Assembly: GCA_902556505.1 (NCBI GenBank) | Contig: CACDWM010000003.1 | Coordinates: 1 to 64,000, forward strand | DNA length: 64,000 bases | Direction: 5' to 3' | From: an uncultured Pelagibacteraceae bacterium | GTDB lineage: Bacteria > Pseudomonadota > Alphaproteobacteria > Pelagibacterales > Pelagibacteraceae | Translations under genes and position numbers: made by a program | Shown: in pieces, positions 53,394-63,431 of the stretch | Numbering within the stretch: the stretch's first letter is position 1 | Layout of the letters: each line of letters begins with the position of its first letter | The notes under the pieces: generated by a model | What the model was told of the DNA's origin: nothing | The model's input: only the letters and a program-made list of their open reading frames with translations | The model's database searches: none

Positions 53394-54185
53394 TTATTCA
53401 CCTATATTTATTAAAGTTCCTTTGTCCCTTGCTTTGTCAAAAGAGTAATAAAATACCAATATTGATAAAATTAAATAAAACCCGTTCAGATAGATTGCAT
53501 TAATAATATTTTCATAATTTACCATTCCATTGACCAAGATATTTCTGGTCTCCTCAAAAATATAAACCAAAGGCAGTGCGAAAGCGATTGATTGGAAGAT
53601 TTCGGGTAGTGTTTCAACTGGATAGTAAATACAGCCAAAAGGTGCTAATAAAAACATGGTAGACCATGCAATATTCTCAAAAGATGGTCCAAATCTTAAC
53701 AATCCTGCTGAAACAAATAGACCAAGTGTTATTCCGAATAAATACAGACTCAAGAAAAGAAATGCTAAAGGAAGACCAAGTTTTAGCAATGATATACCAA
53801 ACAATGGAGAAGTTAATAGTATAGCTGGGATTAAACCAATTAATGCTCTTATTAAAGCAGTAAAAACTAGAGAGACAATTATTTCACTAATTTTCATCGG
53901 TGCAATAAATAAGTTTGTAAAATTTCTGCTCCAAATTTCCTCCAAAAATAACATATTAAAGCCAATACTGGTTCTAAATAAAAAATCATAAAGAATTGCA
54001 CATGAAAGAATAACTCCTACTGCACCACTGTAATAAGAACTATGAGCTGCAAAAAAATTAGAAATAAATCCCCAAAGAGTAATTTGAATTGAAGGCCAAT
54101 AAATTAAATCTAATATTCTTGGAAATGATCTAGTTATTAAATAAAAGTGTCTTAAAAAAAGACCATAAATTCTAATTAAGTTCAT
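53394..54185 (-). CDS. ABC-2 type transporter permease
   Basis: Integral membrane protein of 263 residues with six predicted spans, the layout of ABC-2 exporters. FLEEIWSRNFTNLFIAPMKISEI (about 81-103) is the conserved coupling region and GCIYYPVETLPEIFQSIAFALPL (about 185-207) the family's C-terminal motif. It is encoded two bases after its ATPase partner. Substrate unknown; such pairs export lipids, polysaccharides or drugs. Its N-terminal RIYGLFLRHFYLITRSFPRI is a cytosolic amphipathic start. Confidence 0.88.
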   Translation of the reverse strand: MNLIRIYGLFLRHFYLITRSFPRILDLIYWPSIQITLWGFISNFFAAHSSYYSGAVGVILSCAILYDFLFRTSIGFNMLFLEEIWSRNFTNLFIAPMKISEIIVSLVFTALIRALIGLIPAILLTSPLFGISLLKLGLPLAFLFLSLYLFGITLGLFVSAGLLRFGPSFENIAWSTMFLLAPFGCIYYPVETLPEIFQSIAFALPLVYIFEETRNILVNGMVNYENIINAIYLNGFYLILSILVFYYSFDKARDKGTLINIGE

Positions 54186-54187
54186 TT

Positions 54188-54910
54188 TTATTTTCTTGCA
54201 ATTTCTAAAAATACTTCCTCTAAGTTTCTTCTTCCATATTTTGTTATTAACTCTTCAGGAGTTCCTCTATCCACTATTAAACCATCTTTCATCATTAAAA
54301 CAGAACTACATAATCTTTTTACTTCTTCCATATTATGGGAGGCAAGCAAAACTGATATTTTTTTTTCCTTTTTGTAATCTTCTAAAAACGATCTTACAAA
54401 ATCACCAGTTTCAGGGTCTAGTGAAGCAGTGGGTTCATCCAACAAAAGTACCGTTGGATCATTTATTAGAGCTTTAGCAAGACTTACCCTGTTTTTTTGT
54501 CCAGAAGAAAGTTCTCCAGTAATTTTGTTTAAAAGGTCTTTTAATCTAAGTTTATTTGCAAGGTGATCTATTCGGTCATTTAAATTTTGAATATTATATA
54601 ATTTTCCATAAACAATTAAATTTTGTTTAACTTTAAGTTTTTTAGGTAACTCAATATATGGTGAAATAAAATTCATTTTATGGAGAAGCGAGATTTTATT
54701 CTTTTCAATATTCTTTCCATTGATTAAAACCTCACCACTACTTGGTTTTAATAATCCTAAAATCATGCCAATAGTTGTAGTTTTTCCACATCCATTAGGT
54801 CCCAATAAACCAACCATTTCATTTTCATTAATTTTAAAATTTATATTAGCCACTGCTTCTTTATCTTTATATTTTTTTGATAGATTGATTACTTCAATAG
54901 AATTTGTCAT
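54188..54910 (-). CDS. ABC transporter ATP-binding protein
   Basis: ATPase of 240 residues that pairs with the adjacent ABC-2 permease. Walker A GPNGCGKT (37-44), the signature LSSGQ (134-138), and Walker B LLLDEP (155-160) with the D-loop SLD are intact, as is the switch His (ASHNMEEV). VGLLGPNGCGKTTTIGMILG and the absence of a fused membrane domain fit CcmA/NodI-like exporters. Translation starts one base upstream of the end of the threonylcarbamoyl-AMP synthase gene, so the three are likely co-transcribed. Confidence 0.94.
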   Translation of the reverse strand: MTNSIEVINLSKKYKDKEAVANINFKINENEMVGLLGPNGCGKTTTIGMILGLLKPSSGEVLINGKNIEKNKISLLHKMNFISPYIELPKKLKVKQNLIVYGKLYNIQNLNDRIDHLANKLRLKDLLNKITGELSSGQKNRVSLAKALINDPTVLLLDEPTASLDPETGDFVRSFLEDYKKEKKISVLLASHNMEEVKRLCSSVLMMKDGLIVDRGTPEELITKYGRRNLEEVFLEIARK

Positions 54911-55842
54911 TAATATTTAGAGGCTCTCCTTAATCTATCGTTAATGGTTTTGCCAAGACCTTTGTTTGGTATCGTTTCAACTGCAATCATTTTAAAACCA
55001 TCGTTTTTAATTTTTCTTAAAGTTGAATATAAATTCTTTGCAGCTTCATCTATATTATTCACTTTGGATAAATAATAATAGTTTTTTAATTTTGATTTTC
55101 TTTTTTTTATTAATAAATAAGCCTCATCTTTTTTTGGTTTTTTAACATTTACTCTTAAAGGTATCCCGGGTGAGTAATGTAACGGAAATAGACCAGGTGA
55201 TAATTTTTTTTTTGAATTTGTATTAATTAATAATTTTTTTTTTAAGACATTTTCGATTTTTTTAGTATCAAGGCCACCATATCTTAAAAGTGAGGGCTTT
55301 GCTAAAAGATTTAGTATTGTGGACTCAACTCCAATTTTACTTTTTCCTCCATTTAAAATATATTTTATTTTTGAACCAAATTCTTCTTTTACATCAGATG
55401 GTTTAACCGAACTTAATCTTGAGGATATATTTGCACTAGGTGCTGCTATCGGATAATCTAAATTTTTTAATAAATTTCTTAACAATTTATGTTTAGGAAA
55501 ACGTACGGCAATACTTTTTTTATTATTAGTGACAAATTTTGATATTTTTGAGTTTTTTTTTAATTTCAAAACATAAGTTATTGGACCTGGAGAAAATTTT
55601 TTGTAAAGTTTTACTAAATTATCGTCTATATCACAGTCTTCTTTGAGTCTTTGAATATCGTAATAATGGACAATAAGAGGATTGTTTAATGGTCTTTTTT
55701 TAAGACTAAATATTTTCTTAACTGCACTATTCGAGTAAGCGTTTGCAGCCAATCCATAAACAGTTTCTGTTGGTACCGCAACACAATGATTATTATCTAA
55801 ATATTTTTTTGCTTTTTTGATATTTGATTGAATAGATTTCAT
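54910..55842 (-). CDS. tsaC: threonylcarbamoyl-AMP synthase
   Basis: Sua5/YwlC/YrdC family enzyme that makes threonylcarbamoyl-adenylate for the t6A modification of ANN-decoding tRNAs. AVPTETVYGLAANAYS (near residue 18), KKRPLNNPLIVHY, IAVRFPKHKLL and PIAAPSANISSRLSS are the YrdC-domain motifs; SPGLFPLHYSP and the C-terminal region form the extra Sua5 domain, so it is the long (Sua5) type with 310 residues. It is divergent from xseB with only 20 bases between starts. Confidence 0.92.
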   Translation of the reverse strand: MKSIQSNIKKAKKYLDNNHCVAVPTETVYGLAANAYSNSAVKKIFSLKKRPLNNPLIVHYYDIQRLKEDCDIDDNLVKLYKKFSPGPITYVLKLKKNSKISKFVTNNKKSIAVRFPKHKLLRNLLKNLDYPIAAPSANISSRLSSVKPSDVKEEFGSKIKYILNGGKSKIGVESTILNLLAKPSLLRYGGLDTKKIENVLKKKLLINTNSKKKLSPGLFPLHYSPGIPLRVNVKKPKKDEAYLLIKKRKSKLKNYYYLSKVNNIDEAAKNLYSTLRKIKNDGFKMIAVETIPNKGLGKTINDRLRRASKY

Positions 55843-55862
55843 GTATTAATAATTATTATTAT

Positions 55863-56111
55863 ATGAAAGATAAAATATTACCACTTGATTATGATCAGTA
55901 TTCAGTTGAGGAGCTTACAGAAAAAGCTAATAAGATTATAGATTCTTTAGAGAAGGAAAATGATTTAAACAATTCAGTTGACAGTTATCAAGAACTTCTA
56001 AAATTAAATAATTTTATTGAAAAGAAATTTCATAAAAATTTTAAATCTATTGGAGAAGAGACAAATAAAAAGATTAAAGAGATAACTAAAAAAAATGAAA
56101 AAACAGCTTAA
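55863..56111 (+). CDS. xseB: exodeoxyribonuclease VII small subunit
   Basis: An 82-residue, helical protein. YSVEELTEKANKIIDSLEKEN (residues 13-33) and LNNSVDSYQELLKLNNFIEKKF match XseB, although the usual glycines and leucines are partly replaced, so the match is weaker than normal. The order xseB-ispA-dxs is classic and confirms the call. It overlaps ispA by 17 bases. The large subunit xseA is not in the window. Confidence 0.82.
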   Translation: MKDKILPLDYDQYSVEELTEKANKIIDSLEKENDLNNSVDSYQELLKLNNFIEKKFHKNFKSIGEETNKKIKEITKKNEKTA

Positions 56112-56967
56112 TAAAATAGCTAAGGATACAAATATATTCCTTAAAAAATATATTAATTCACAGAAATATTCTCAGCTAATGTCACCCATGAAGTATGGTT
56201 TGTTTCCAGGTGGAAAAAAAATAAGATCTAAAATTTTGATTGATTTAGGGTCATTATTTTCAATAGATTATAAAACATTGATAATAGTTGGGTCAGCCGT
56301 TGAATGTATTCATGCTTATTCTCTAATTCATGATGATCTACCCTGCATGGATGATGATGATATAAGAAGAGGAAAACCTTCAGCTCACATTAAATTTGGT
56401 GAGTCTACAGCAGTTCTAGCAGGAAATTCATTACTGACTTTAGCTTTTGAAATTTTATCAAGTCCTAAATTGAAATTAAATGAAAAGATAAAGATCAACT
56501 TAATCAAAAAATTATCAGAATGTTCAGGACATTTAGGAATAGCTGGTGGGCAGTATTTAGATTTAAGTTATGAGAGAAAGAAAATATCAAGGAATAAAAT
56601 ATTAGAAATGGAAATAAAAAAGACTGGAATGTTATTTAGTTTTTGTTGTGCAGCTCCAGCAATAATTAAGAAAAAAACAATCCAAGAAATTAAATTTTTT
56701 GAAAATATTGGATCAAAAATTGGTCTATTATTTCAAATAGCTGATGATTTAATTGATCTGAAAAGTAACTCTAAGGAAGCTGGAAAAAAAACAGGAAAAG
56801 ATCAAAAAAAGGGCAAGGCAACACTTATAAATTTAATAGGCTATGATGACTCACTTAAGTATTGTGATATGATAATAAAAGATATTAATAAGAATTTAAG
56901 AAAATATGGATCAAGATCTGAAAAAATAAATGAAACATTAGGCTATATTTTGAATAGAAAAAAATGA
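56095..56967 (+). CDS. ispA: polyprenyl diphosphate synthase (geranyl/farnesyl type)
   Basis: Builds short-chain isoprenoid diphosphates from IPP and DMAPP. First Asp-rich motif [18 protein letters not shown] (about residue 79) with DDxxxxD spacing, and second motif [11 protein letters not shown] (about 216) bind Mg-diphosphate. [15 protein letters not shown] at the N-terminus and [10 protein letters not shown] are typical. Length 290 fits IspA. It lies between xseB and dxs (ATGA overlap with dxs), so isoprenoid precursor and chain extension genes form one operon. Confidence 0.93.
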   Translation: MKKQLNKIAKDTNIFLKKYINSQKYSQLMSPMKYGLFPGGKKIRSKILIDLGSLFSIDYKTLIIVGSAVECIHAYSLIHDDLPCMDDDDIRRGKPSAHIKFGESTAVLAGNSLLTLAFEILSSPKLKLNEKIKINLIKKLSECSGHLGIAGGQYLDLSYERKKISRNKILEMEIKKTGMLFSFCCAAPAIIKKKTIQEIKFFENIGSKIGLLFQIADDLIDLKSNSKEAGKKTGKDQKKGKATLINLIGYDDSLKYCDMIIKDINKNLRKYGSRSEKINETLGYILNRKK

Positions 56968-58880
56968 AAAAAAATTACCAATTTTTAAATAATATCAATT
57001 TTCCATCTGATTTAAGAAAAGTTTCTGAAGATAATTTACAAAAGGTAGCAGATGAGGTGAGGGAGGAAATGATAAGTGCTGTTTCAGAAACAGGAGGTCA
57101 CCTTGGTGCTGGTTTGGGAGTGGTTGAATTGACAGTTGCACTTCATTATGTTTTTGATACCCCAAATGATAAATTAATATGGGATGTTGGCCATCAATCT
57201 TACCCACATAAAATTTTAACTGGAAGAAAAGATAAAATTAGGACTTTACGACAGGGCGATGGTTTATCAGGTTTTACAAAAAGATCTGAAAGTGAGTATG
57301 ACCCATTTGGAGCAGCACATAGTTCAACATCTATTTCATCCGCATTGGGAATTGCAGAGGCAAATAAATTAGAAAATAAGTCTTCCAATGTAATAGCTGT
57401 AATAGGTGATGGAGCAATTAGCGCAGGTATGGCTTATGAAGCCATGAATAATGCTGGGGCATCTAAAACAAAAATAATTGTTATTTTAAATGATAACGAC
57501 ATGTCAATTGCAAAACCAGTTGGAGCAATGAGAACTTACTTGGCAAAATTATTTACTGGTAAAATATATTTTAGTCTTAGAGAAACCTTAAAGTTAATTA
57601 CATCTGCATTTTCAAAAAGATTTAGTGCTAAAGCAGGAAAAGCAGAGGATTTTTTCCGTTCAGCAGTCACTGGAGGTACATTGTTTAGTTCTTTGGGTTT
57701 TTATTATGCAGGTCCTATAGATGGTCATGATTTATCAAGCCTAGTTCCAATTTTAAAAAACGCAAAAGAATCAAGACACGAGGGTCCTATAATGATTCAT
57801 ATCAAAACTCAAAAAGGAAAAGGTTATTCTTATGCAGAAAAAGCAAACGATCATTATCATGGAGTTTCAAAATTTAATGTTGAGACCGGAGAACAATTAA
57901 AGAGTAAATCAAACCTTCCAGCTTATACAAAAGTATTTGCAAACACGTTAGTTAAACATGCCAAAAAAGATAGCAAAATAGTAGGAATAACAGCAGCGAT
58001 GCCAGGAGGGACTGGTATGGATATTTTTGGCAAAGAGTTTCCAAATAGAATGTTTGATGTAGGAATAGCAGAACAACATGCTGTAACTTTTGCAGCCGGT
58101 CTCGCAACCGAGGGATACAAACCATATGCTGCAATTTATTCTACATTTTTACAGAGAGCATATGATCAAGTTGTCCACGATGTTGCCATTCAAAGTTTAC
58201 CAGTCAGATTTGCAATAGATAGAGCAGGATTAGTTGGTGCTGATGGATCAACACATGCTGGTTCATTTGACATAACTTACTTATCAACTTTGCCTAACTT
58301 TGTAGTAATGGCAGCAAGTGATGAAGCTGAACTTGTTAAAATGATTAATACTTCAGTAGATATAAATGACAGACCTTCTGCAATTAGATATCCAAGAGGA
58401 ACAGGAGTAGGTGTTGACCTCCCATCAATAGACGAAAAAATTGAAATTGGTAAAGGAAGAGTTGTTCAAAAAGGGACACAAGTTTGTATTTTAAACCTCG
58501 GTACTCGACTTGAGGAGTGCAAGTTAGCTCTAGAGGAATTAAAAGCAAAAGGAGTTTCAACAACTTTGGTAGACGCCAGATTTGCTAAGCCTTTAGACGA
58601 AGAACTTATACTAAAATGTGCTAAGGAGCATGAGCTTATGATAACTATTGAAGAGGGATCAATAGGTGGTTTCGGTTCTCATGTTAAAAATTTATTAGCT
58701 GAAAGAGGAGTATTTGATAAAGGTTTAAAATTTAGATCAATGACTTTACCAGATAAATTTATTGAACAAAATGATCCAAAAAAAATGTACGATAAAGCTG
58801 GATTAAACAGTTCTCAAATTTCTAAGAAAATTGCTGATATTTTATTTCAAAAGGAAACAATAAGAGTTGTGAAAAATTAA
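56964..58880 (+). CDS. dxs: 1-deoxy-D-xylulose-5-phosphate synthase
   Basis: First enzyme of the MEP isoprenoid pathway; joins pyruvate and glyceraldehyde-3-phosphate with thiamine diphosphate. [37 protein letters not shown], the TPP motif [18 protein letters not shown] ending NDNDMSIA, and the C-terminal [17 protein letters not shown] and DARFAKPLD are all recognised. Length 638. It depends on thiamine diphosphate, for which thiD and thiE are in this window. Convergent with aroC with only 6 bases between stops. Confidence 0.97.
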   Translation: MKKNYQFLNNINFPSDLRKVSEDNLQKVADEVREEMISAVSETGGHLGAGLGVVELTVALHYVFDTPNDKLIWDVGHQSYPHKILTGRKDKIRTLRQGDGLSGFTKRSESEYDPFGAAHSSTSISSALGIAEANKLENKSSNVIAVIGDGAISAGMAYEAMNNAGASKTKIIVILNDNDMSIAKPVGAMRTYLAKLFTGKIYFSLRETLKLITSAFSKRFSAKAGKAEDFFRSAVTGGTLFSSLGFYYAGPIDGHDLSSLVPILKNAKESRHEGPIMIHIKTQKGKGYSYAEKANDHYHGVSKFNVETGEQLKSKSNLPAYTKVFANTLVKHAKKDSKIVGITAAMPGGTGMDIFGKEFPNRMFDVGIAEQHAVTFAAGLATEGYKPYAAIYSTFLQRAYDQVVHDVAIQSLPVRFAIDRAGLVGADGSTHAGSFDITYLSTLPNFVVMAASDEAELVKMINTSVDINDRPSAIRYPRGTGVGVDLPSIDEKIEIGKGRVVQKGTQVCILNLGTRLEECKLALEELKAKGVSTTLVDARFAKPLDEELILKCAKEHELMITIEEGSIGGFGSHVKNLLAERGVFDKGLKFRSMTLPDKFIEQNDPKKMYDKAGLNSSQISKKIADILFQKETIRVVKN

Positions 58881-58886
58881 TTTAAG

Positions 58887-59969
58887 TTAACTACATTGGG
58901 CTTTATTCATTAAGTAGTGGTCAAGTAAAACACAGTTCATCATAGCTTCACCAATTGGTACAGCTCTAATTCCTACACAAGGATCGTGTCTACCTTTAAC
59001 AGATATTGAAGTATTTTTCCCAAATTTATTAATAGTTTTTCTACTAGTTAAAATGGACGATGTTGGTTTGACAGCAAAAGATGCAATAATTTCTTGGCCT
59101 GTAGAAATTCCACCAAGAATTCCGCCCGCTTTATTTGAATTGAATTTTAATTTATTTCCTTTTGAAGAAATTTCATCTGAATTTTGTTCTCCACTTAATT
59201 GTGCTGAGTTCATTCCTGCTCCAATATTTACACCTTTAACTGCATTAATACTCATTAGACCTGAAGCTATGTCAGTATCCAATTTTGAATAAATTGGAGC
59301 ACCTAAACCAACTGGGATACCTCTTGCTCTTATTTCAATCACTGCTCCACATGAGGATCCTGATTTTCTTACACCAAGCAAATATTTTTCCCATAATTTA
59401 ATCATTGATTTATCTGGACAAAAAAATGGATTTTTTGAAATTACTTTATCGTTCCATTGATTTGTATCACATCCTAGAATTCCTAGCTGAGTTACTGCAC
59501 CAATTACTTTAAATCTTTTACCTAATTTTTTTTGAAGTACAATTTTTGCTATTGCACCGGCCGCAACTCTTGCTGCAGTTTCTCTAGCAGAAGATCTGCC
59601 ACCACCTCTATAGTCTCTAATTCCATATTTTTTAAAATAAGTAAAATCTGCGTGACCTGGTCTAAACTTATCTTTAATATTACTATAATCTTTGGATCTC
59701 ATATCTTTGTTGTAGATTATTAGAGAAATAGGTGTTCCTGTGGTTTTACCCTCAAATACTCCTGACAATATTTGAACTTTGTCATCCTCTTTTCTCTGAG
59801 TTGTAAATTTAGATTGTCCTGGTTTTCTTTTTTCTAATTCTATTTGAATATCTTGCTCTTTAAGATTTATGTTTGGAGGACAACCATCAACAATACAACC
59901 AATTGCAGGTCCATGAGATTCTCCCCAAGTTGTGAAACGAAATAGCTTTCCAAAAGTATTAAATGACAT
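58887..59969 (-). CDS. aroC: chorismate synthase
   Basis: Final step of the shikimate pathway: trans-elimination of phosphate from EPSP to give chorismate, needing reduced [25 protein letters not shown] (about 10-31, the His of GESHG is catalytic), [36 protein letters not shown] and [17 protein letters not shown] are family signatures. Length 360. The start is an ATG 33 bases from the divergent pdxH start. Confidence 0.97.
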   Translation of the reverse strand: MSFNTFGKLFRFTTWGESHGPAIGCIVDGCPPNINLKEQDIQIELEKRKPGQSKFTTQRKEDDKVQILSGVFEGKTTGTPISLIIYNKDMRSKDYSNIKDKFRPGHADFTYFKKYGIRDYRGGGRSSARETAARVAAGAIAKIVLQKKLGKRFKVIGAVTQLGILGCDTNQWNDKVISKNPFFCPDKSMIKLWEKYLLGVRKSGSSCGAVIEIRARGIPVGLGAPIYSKLDTDIASGLMSINAVKGVNIGAGMNSAQLSGEQNSDEISSKGNKLKFNSNKAGGILGGISTGQEIIASFAVKPTSSILTSRKTINKFGKNTSISVKGRHDPCVGIRAVPIGEAMMNCVLLDHYLMNKAQCS

Positions 59970-60002
59970 TATTTATATTATATAGATTATTTTGTTTAAA
60001 TT

Positions 60003-60629
60003 ATGAATCAAAAAAACTCTTTAGGTCTTAATAGTTGCTTTCTTGATATAGATGATCCAATTCATTTATTTCATGAATGGATGGAGGAAGCAAAGAAAAC
60101 TGAGCCAAATGATCCAAACGCTGTTGCTTTGGCCACATCAGATAAAAACAACATTCCTTCAGTTAGAATGGTTTTACTTAAAGATTTCAACAAAGATGGA
60201 TTTGTATTTTATACAAATTTAAATAGTCAAAAGGGAAATGAATTAAAAGAAAATCCGTATGCTGCGATGTGTTTCCATTGGAAAAGTCTCCTAAGACAAA
60301 TAAGAATTAATGGAAAGGTTTCATTAGTTTCTGATCAGGTTGCAGATGAATACTATTCATCTAGAGCATATGAAAGTCAGATAGGAGCATGGGCTTCTAA
60401 GCAAAGTGAAGAATTAAATTCGCGAGAACAATTGCTAAAATCTATACAAGATTACAAAAAAAAATATAGCAACAAAACAGATGTACCAAGACCAACTCAC
60501 TGGTCTGGATGGATTTTATCTCCAGATAGTATTGAATTTTGGCTAGATGGTGAGAACAGAATACACGAGAGATTAAAATATAATAAAGATAACTCCGGGA
60601 ACTGGAAAAAGTCTTTATTAAGTCCTTAA
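60003..60629 (+). CDS. pdxH: pyridoxamine 5'-phosphate oxidase
   Basis: FMN oxidase that makes pyridoxal phosphate from pyridoxine- or pyridoxamine phosphate. DPIHLFHEWMEEA, NAVALATSDKNNIPSVRMVLLK and GFVFYTNLNSQKGNELKENPYAAM (the FMN-binding split barrel), then RINGKVSLVSD, RPTHWSGWILSPDSIEFW and the C-terminal RIHERLKY are classic. Length 208. Its stop TAA interlocks with that of the convergent polyprenyl synthase gene in a shared TTAA (60626-60629). Confidence 0.96.
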   Translation: MNQKNSLGLNSCFLDIDDPIHLFHEWMEEAKKTEPNDPNAVALATSDKNNIPSVRMVLLKDFNKDGFVFYTNLNSQKGNELKENPYAAMCFHWKSLLRQIRINGKVSLVSDQVADEYYSSRAYESQIGAWASKQSEELNSREQLLKSIQDYKKKYSNKTDVPRPTHWSGWILSPDSIEFWLDGENRIHERLKYNKDNSGNWKKSLLSP

Positions 60630-61639
60630 AAATTTCTTGATAAACTAAATGATGTTAATCTTTTAAGAATATTTTTTTCTTCAGAATCTTTAAATACACT
60701 AAGAGAATTTGAAGCTAAATTTATATAGTGCTGTGCTTTTTGATAGCATTCCTGAATTATTTTATACTTATTTATAAGAGCAATAATTTTATTAAAGTCA
60801 TCTTTAGTTCTTAATTCTTTTTCAAATATATTTGATAAAATTTTCTTTTCATCATTTCCTAATTTTTGAAAAAGTAAAATTATTGGCAAGGTAATTTTTC
60901 CTTCAAAAAAATCTTGACCAATTTTTTTACCAAATAGTTTGAGCTCAGCATTATAGTCTAGTGTGTCGTCTGCAATTTGAAAAGTTAATCCCAAGTTTCT
61001 TCCATAAAATTCTAAAGCATCTTTTTCTTTATTTTCTGCATCAGATAAAATTGCACCAACTTTAGTTGCTGCTGCAAATAACTCAGCAGTTTTAGCTGAG
61101 ATTATTTTTAAATATGTTTCTTCCAGCATATCAACTTCACCTTTGTGTTGAAGTTGTAGAACTTCTCCTTGAGCAATTTTAGATGAAGTGGAAGATAATA
61201 ATTTTAAAACTTCAAGGTTTCCGTCTTCTACCATCATTTCAAAACATCTACTCAATAGATAATCTCCTATTAAAACTGACGAATGATTATCCCAAACTTT
61301 GTTTAAAGTTTCTTTACCTCTTCTAACAGTGCCTTCATCAATTACATCATCATGCATCAAAGTTGCGCTGTGAATTAATTCAACACACGCAGCTAAATTT
61401 ATATCTCTAGAGCCTTTAGAGTAACCACATAATTTTGCACTACCCAATGTTAGTAAAGCTCTCAGTCTTTTTCCTCCAGTTTCTATGTGATAATCTGTCA
61501 TTTTTTGAACCAGCTGTACGTCACTAGATAATTTTGATTTTATTTTTTCTTCGGTTAAAACTAGTTTTTCTTCAACAGAGTCTTTAAGCTGAAAATATGA
61601 ATCATTTATCTGATTTTTAAGCTGTACAACTGTTCCCAT
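60626..61639 (-). CDS. ispB: long-chain polyprenyl diphosphate synthase
   Basis: Makes the long side chain for ubiquinone from FPP and IPP. ETGGKRLRALLTLGSAKLCGY near residue 53, the first Asp-rich motif LMHDDVIDEGTVRRGKETL (about 93-111) and the second FQIADDTLDYNA (about 218-229) are intact. Length 337 matches octaprenyl/decaprenyl synthases; chain length is set by residues before the first Asp motif and cannot be given with confidence. It supplies chains built from IspA/Dxs products encoded nearby. It is divergent from the S49 peptidase gene. Confidence 0.9.
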   Translation of the reverse strand: MGTVVQLKNQINDSYFQLKDSVEEKLVLTEEKIKSKLSSDVQLVQKMTDYHIETGGKRLRALLTLGSAKLCGYSKGSRDINLAACVELIHSATLMHDDVIDEGTVRRGKETLNKVWDNHSSVLIGDYLLSRCFEMMVEDGNLEVLKLLSSTSSKIAQGEVLQLQHKGEVDMLEETYLKIISAKTAELFAAATKVGAILSDAENKEKDALEFYGRNLGLTFQIADDTLDYNAELKLFGKKIGQDFFEGKITLPIILLFQKLGNDEKKILSNIFEKELRTKDDFNKIIALINKYKIIQECYQKAQHYINLASNSLSVFKDSEEKNILKRLTSFSLSRNF

Positions 61640-61753
61640 AACATTTTTAAATTAGTATAATTTGTTTATATATATTACTTATCAATTGACGCACCAGTTT
61701 CTTCAATTATAAGTAGTCTTTATATTCAATAAATAATTCTATAAGACGTACCT
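61640..61753. promoter_or_regulatory. divergent intergenic region ispB/S49 peptidase
   Basis: The longest gene-free stretch in the window (114 bases). It should hold promoters for both directions; TATATATT at 61668-61675 and TTTATATTC near 61720 are -10-like, but uninformative in this composition. An 11-base match to the tRNA-Arg 3' end (61690-61700) is considered chance. No structure or riboswitch seen. Confidence 0.35.
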
Positions 61754-62560
61754 ATGTTCTCTTTTTTTAAAAAGAAAAAAATTGTTACTCACTTAAAATT
61801 AAGTGGGGTTATTGGTAATGCAGGAAAATTTAAACAAGGTATTGATTTTGCAGGTCAAGAAGAACTAATTAAAAAGGCTTTTTCTCTGAAAAAAGCGGCA
61901 TGTGTTGCTATATCAATCAATTCTCCAGGAGGATCACCAGTTCAATCTCATTTAATCTACAGTTTAATTAGACAACAAGCAAAAAAACACAAAAAAAAAG
62001 TTATTGTATTCGCTGAAGACGTAGCAGCTTCTGGAGGTTATTTGATTTCTTGTGCTGGGGACGAAATTTATGCAAATTCAAGTTCAATAATTGGGTCTAT
62101 CGGAGTGATATATTCTTCTTTTGGATTTACAGAATTGATAAAAAAAATTGGGGTTGAAAGAAGAGTTCATACTGCTGGCAAAAACAAAAGCACACTTGAT
62201 CCATTTTTAGAGGAAAAAAACGAGGATATTGAAAGATTAAAAAATATTCAATTGGATCTTCATAAAGACTTTATAGATGTTGTTGAAAAAAGCAGAGGAT
62301 CAAAATTAAACAAATCTGATGTAGAACTTTTTTCAGGCGAGTTTTGGTCAGGTAGTAAAGCAAAAAATTTAGGATTAATTGACGGAATAGGTAACGCACA
62401 TGAAATATTAAAGGATAAATTTGGTGAAGATGTAATAATTAAAAAATTTGAAAAATCAAAAGGATGGTTGAGTCAAAAACTTTCTTCATCCAGCAATCAA
62501 GTAGATCAAATAGCAAGTATTTTAGATGAAAGATCAATTTGGCAAAGATATGGTTTCTAA
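61754..62560 (+). CDS. sppA: S49 family serine peptidase (SppA/SohB-like)
   Basis: Serine-lysine peptidase that degrades cleaved signal peptides and membrane protein remnants. [20 protein letters not shown] (about 51-70), the nucleophile loop [20 protein letters not shown] (Ser in AASGGY), IIGSIGVI and the Lys-bearing [11 protein letters not shown] (about 139-149) are the S49 motifs. At 268 residues it is a single-domain, SohB-sized enzyme. No signal or membrane helix is evident at the N-terminus ([15 protein letters not shown]), so it may be cytoplasmic. Overlaps glyQ by 11 bases. Confidence 0.93.
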   Translation: MFSFFKKKKIVTHLKLSGVIGNAGKFKQGIDFAGQEELIKKAFSLKKAACVAISINSPGGSPVQSHLIYSLIRQQAKKHKKKVIVFAEDVAASGGYLISCAGDEIYANSSSIIGSIGVIYSSFGFTELIKKIGVERRVHTAGKNKSTLDPFLEEKNEDIERLKNIQLDLHKDFIDVVEKSRGSKLNKSDVELFSGEFWSGSKAKNLGLIDGIGNAHEILKDKFGEDVIIKKFEKSKGWLSQKLSSSSNQVDQIASILDERSIWQRYGF

Positions 62561-63431
62561 AGCAAAAAAAGAAAAAAAAAAAATTCAAACATTCCAAGAT
62601 ACAATTTTAAATCTTCAGAAATTTTGGAGTAAAAAAGGATGCATTATTTTGCAACCTTATGATATAGAGGTTGGTGCAGGAACTTTTCATCCAGCTACTA
62701 CCCTAAGATCACTAGGAACTAAACCATGGAAAGCAGCTTACGTACAACCATCAAGAAGACCCACTGATGGAAGATATGGAGATAATCCAAACAGGTTGCA
62801 ACACTATTATCAATTTCAAGTTTTAATCAAACCTTCCCCTGAAAATATAAAAAAACTTTATTTAAATAGTTTATCTACTATAGGAATAGATCATAATGAT
62901 CATGATATAAGGTTTGTTGAAGATGATTGGGAAAGTCCAACATTAGGTGCTGCAGGATTGGGATGGGAAGTATGGTGTGATGGAATGGAAATTACTCAAT
63001 TCACCTATTTTCAACAAATGGCTGGATTTGATTGTAAACCTGTATCAGTTGAAATCACTTATGGCTTAGAAAGAATTTGTATGTTCACTCAAAAAGAAAA
63101 AAATGTTTATGATTTATTGTGGAATGATGAAGGTGTAAAATATCATGAAGTATTTCACCAAGCTGAAAAAGAATTTTCAGCGTATAATTTTGAACACGCG
63201 AATGTAGAAACACTTTTGAAAATGTTTGAAATGCATGAGTCAGAGGCAAAAGATTTGGTAGAAAAAAAAATTTCTTTACCAGCATATGATCAATGTTTAA
63301 AAGCCAGTCATGTATTTAATATTTTAGATGCAAGAGGTGCAATCAGTGTTGCACAAAGAGCAGGTTATATCGCAAGAATAAGAGATATTACAAAATCTGC
63401 AGCAGGCGTTTGGTTAGATAGTCAAAAATAA
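62550..63431 (+). CDS. glyQ: glycyl-tRNA synthetase alpha subunit
   Basis: Catalytic subunit of the bacterial alpha2beta2 Gly[63 protein letters not shown] and [21 protein letters not shown] are near-universal GlyQ motifs. I chose the ATG at 62550; another in-frame ATG at 62526 would lengthen it by eight residues within sppA. An A12 run lies at 62572-62583, in the fourth to tenth codons. Length 293. The stop overlaps the glyS start by one base. Confidence 0.97.
   Translation: MVSKAKKEKKKIQTFQDTILNLQKFWSKKGCIILQPYDIEVGAGTFHPATTLRSLGTKPWKAAYVQPSRRPTDGRYGDNPNRLQHYYQFQVLIKPSPENIKKLYLNSLSTIGIDHNDHDIRFVEDDWESPTLGAAGLGWEVWCDGMEITQFTYFQQMAGFDCKPVSVEITYGLERICMFTQKEKNVYDLLWNDEGVKYHEVFHQAEKEFSAYNFEHANVETLLKMFEMHESEAKDLVEKKISLPAYDQCLKASHVFNILDARGAISVAQRAGYIARIRDITKSAAGVWLDSQK

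Noticed and set aside
61690-61700. Eleven-base match (CGCACCAGTTT) to the 3' end and flank of tRNA-Arg at 53385-53395, reminiscent of an attachment-site duplication
   Set aside because: The 8.3 kb between the copies holds only conserved housekeeping genes, with no integrase, and an 11-base match is too short to claim an att site.
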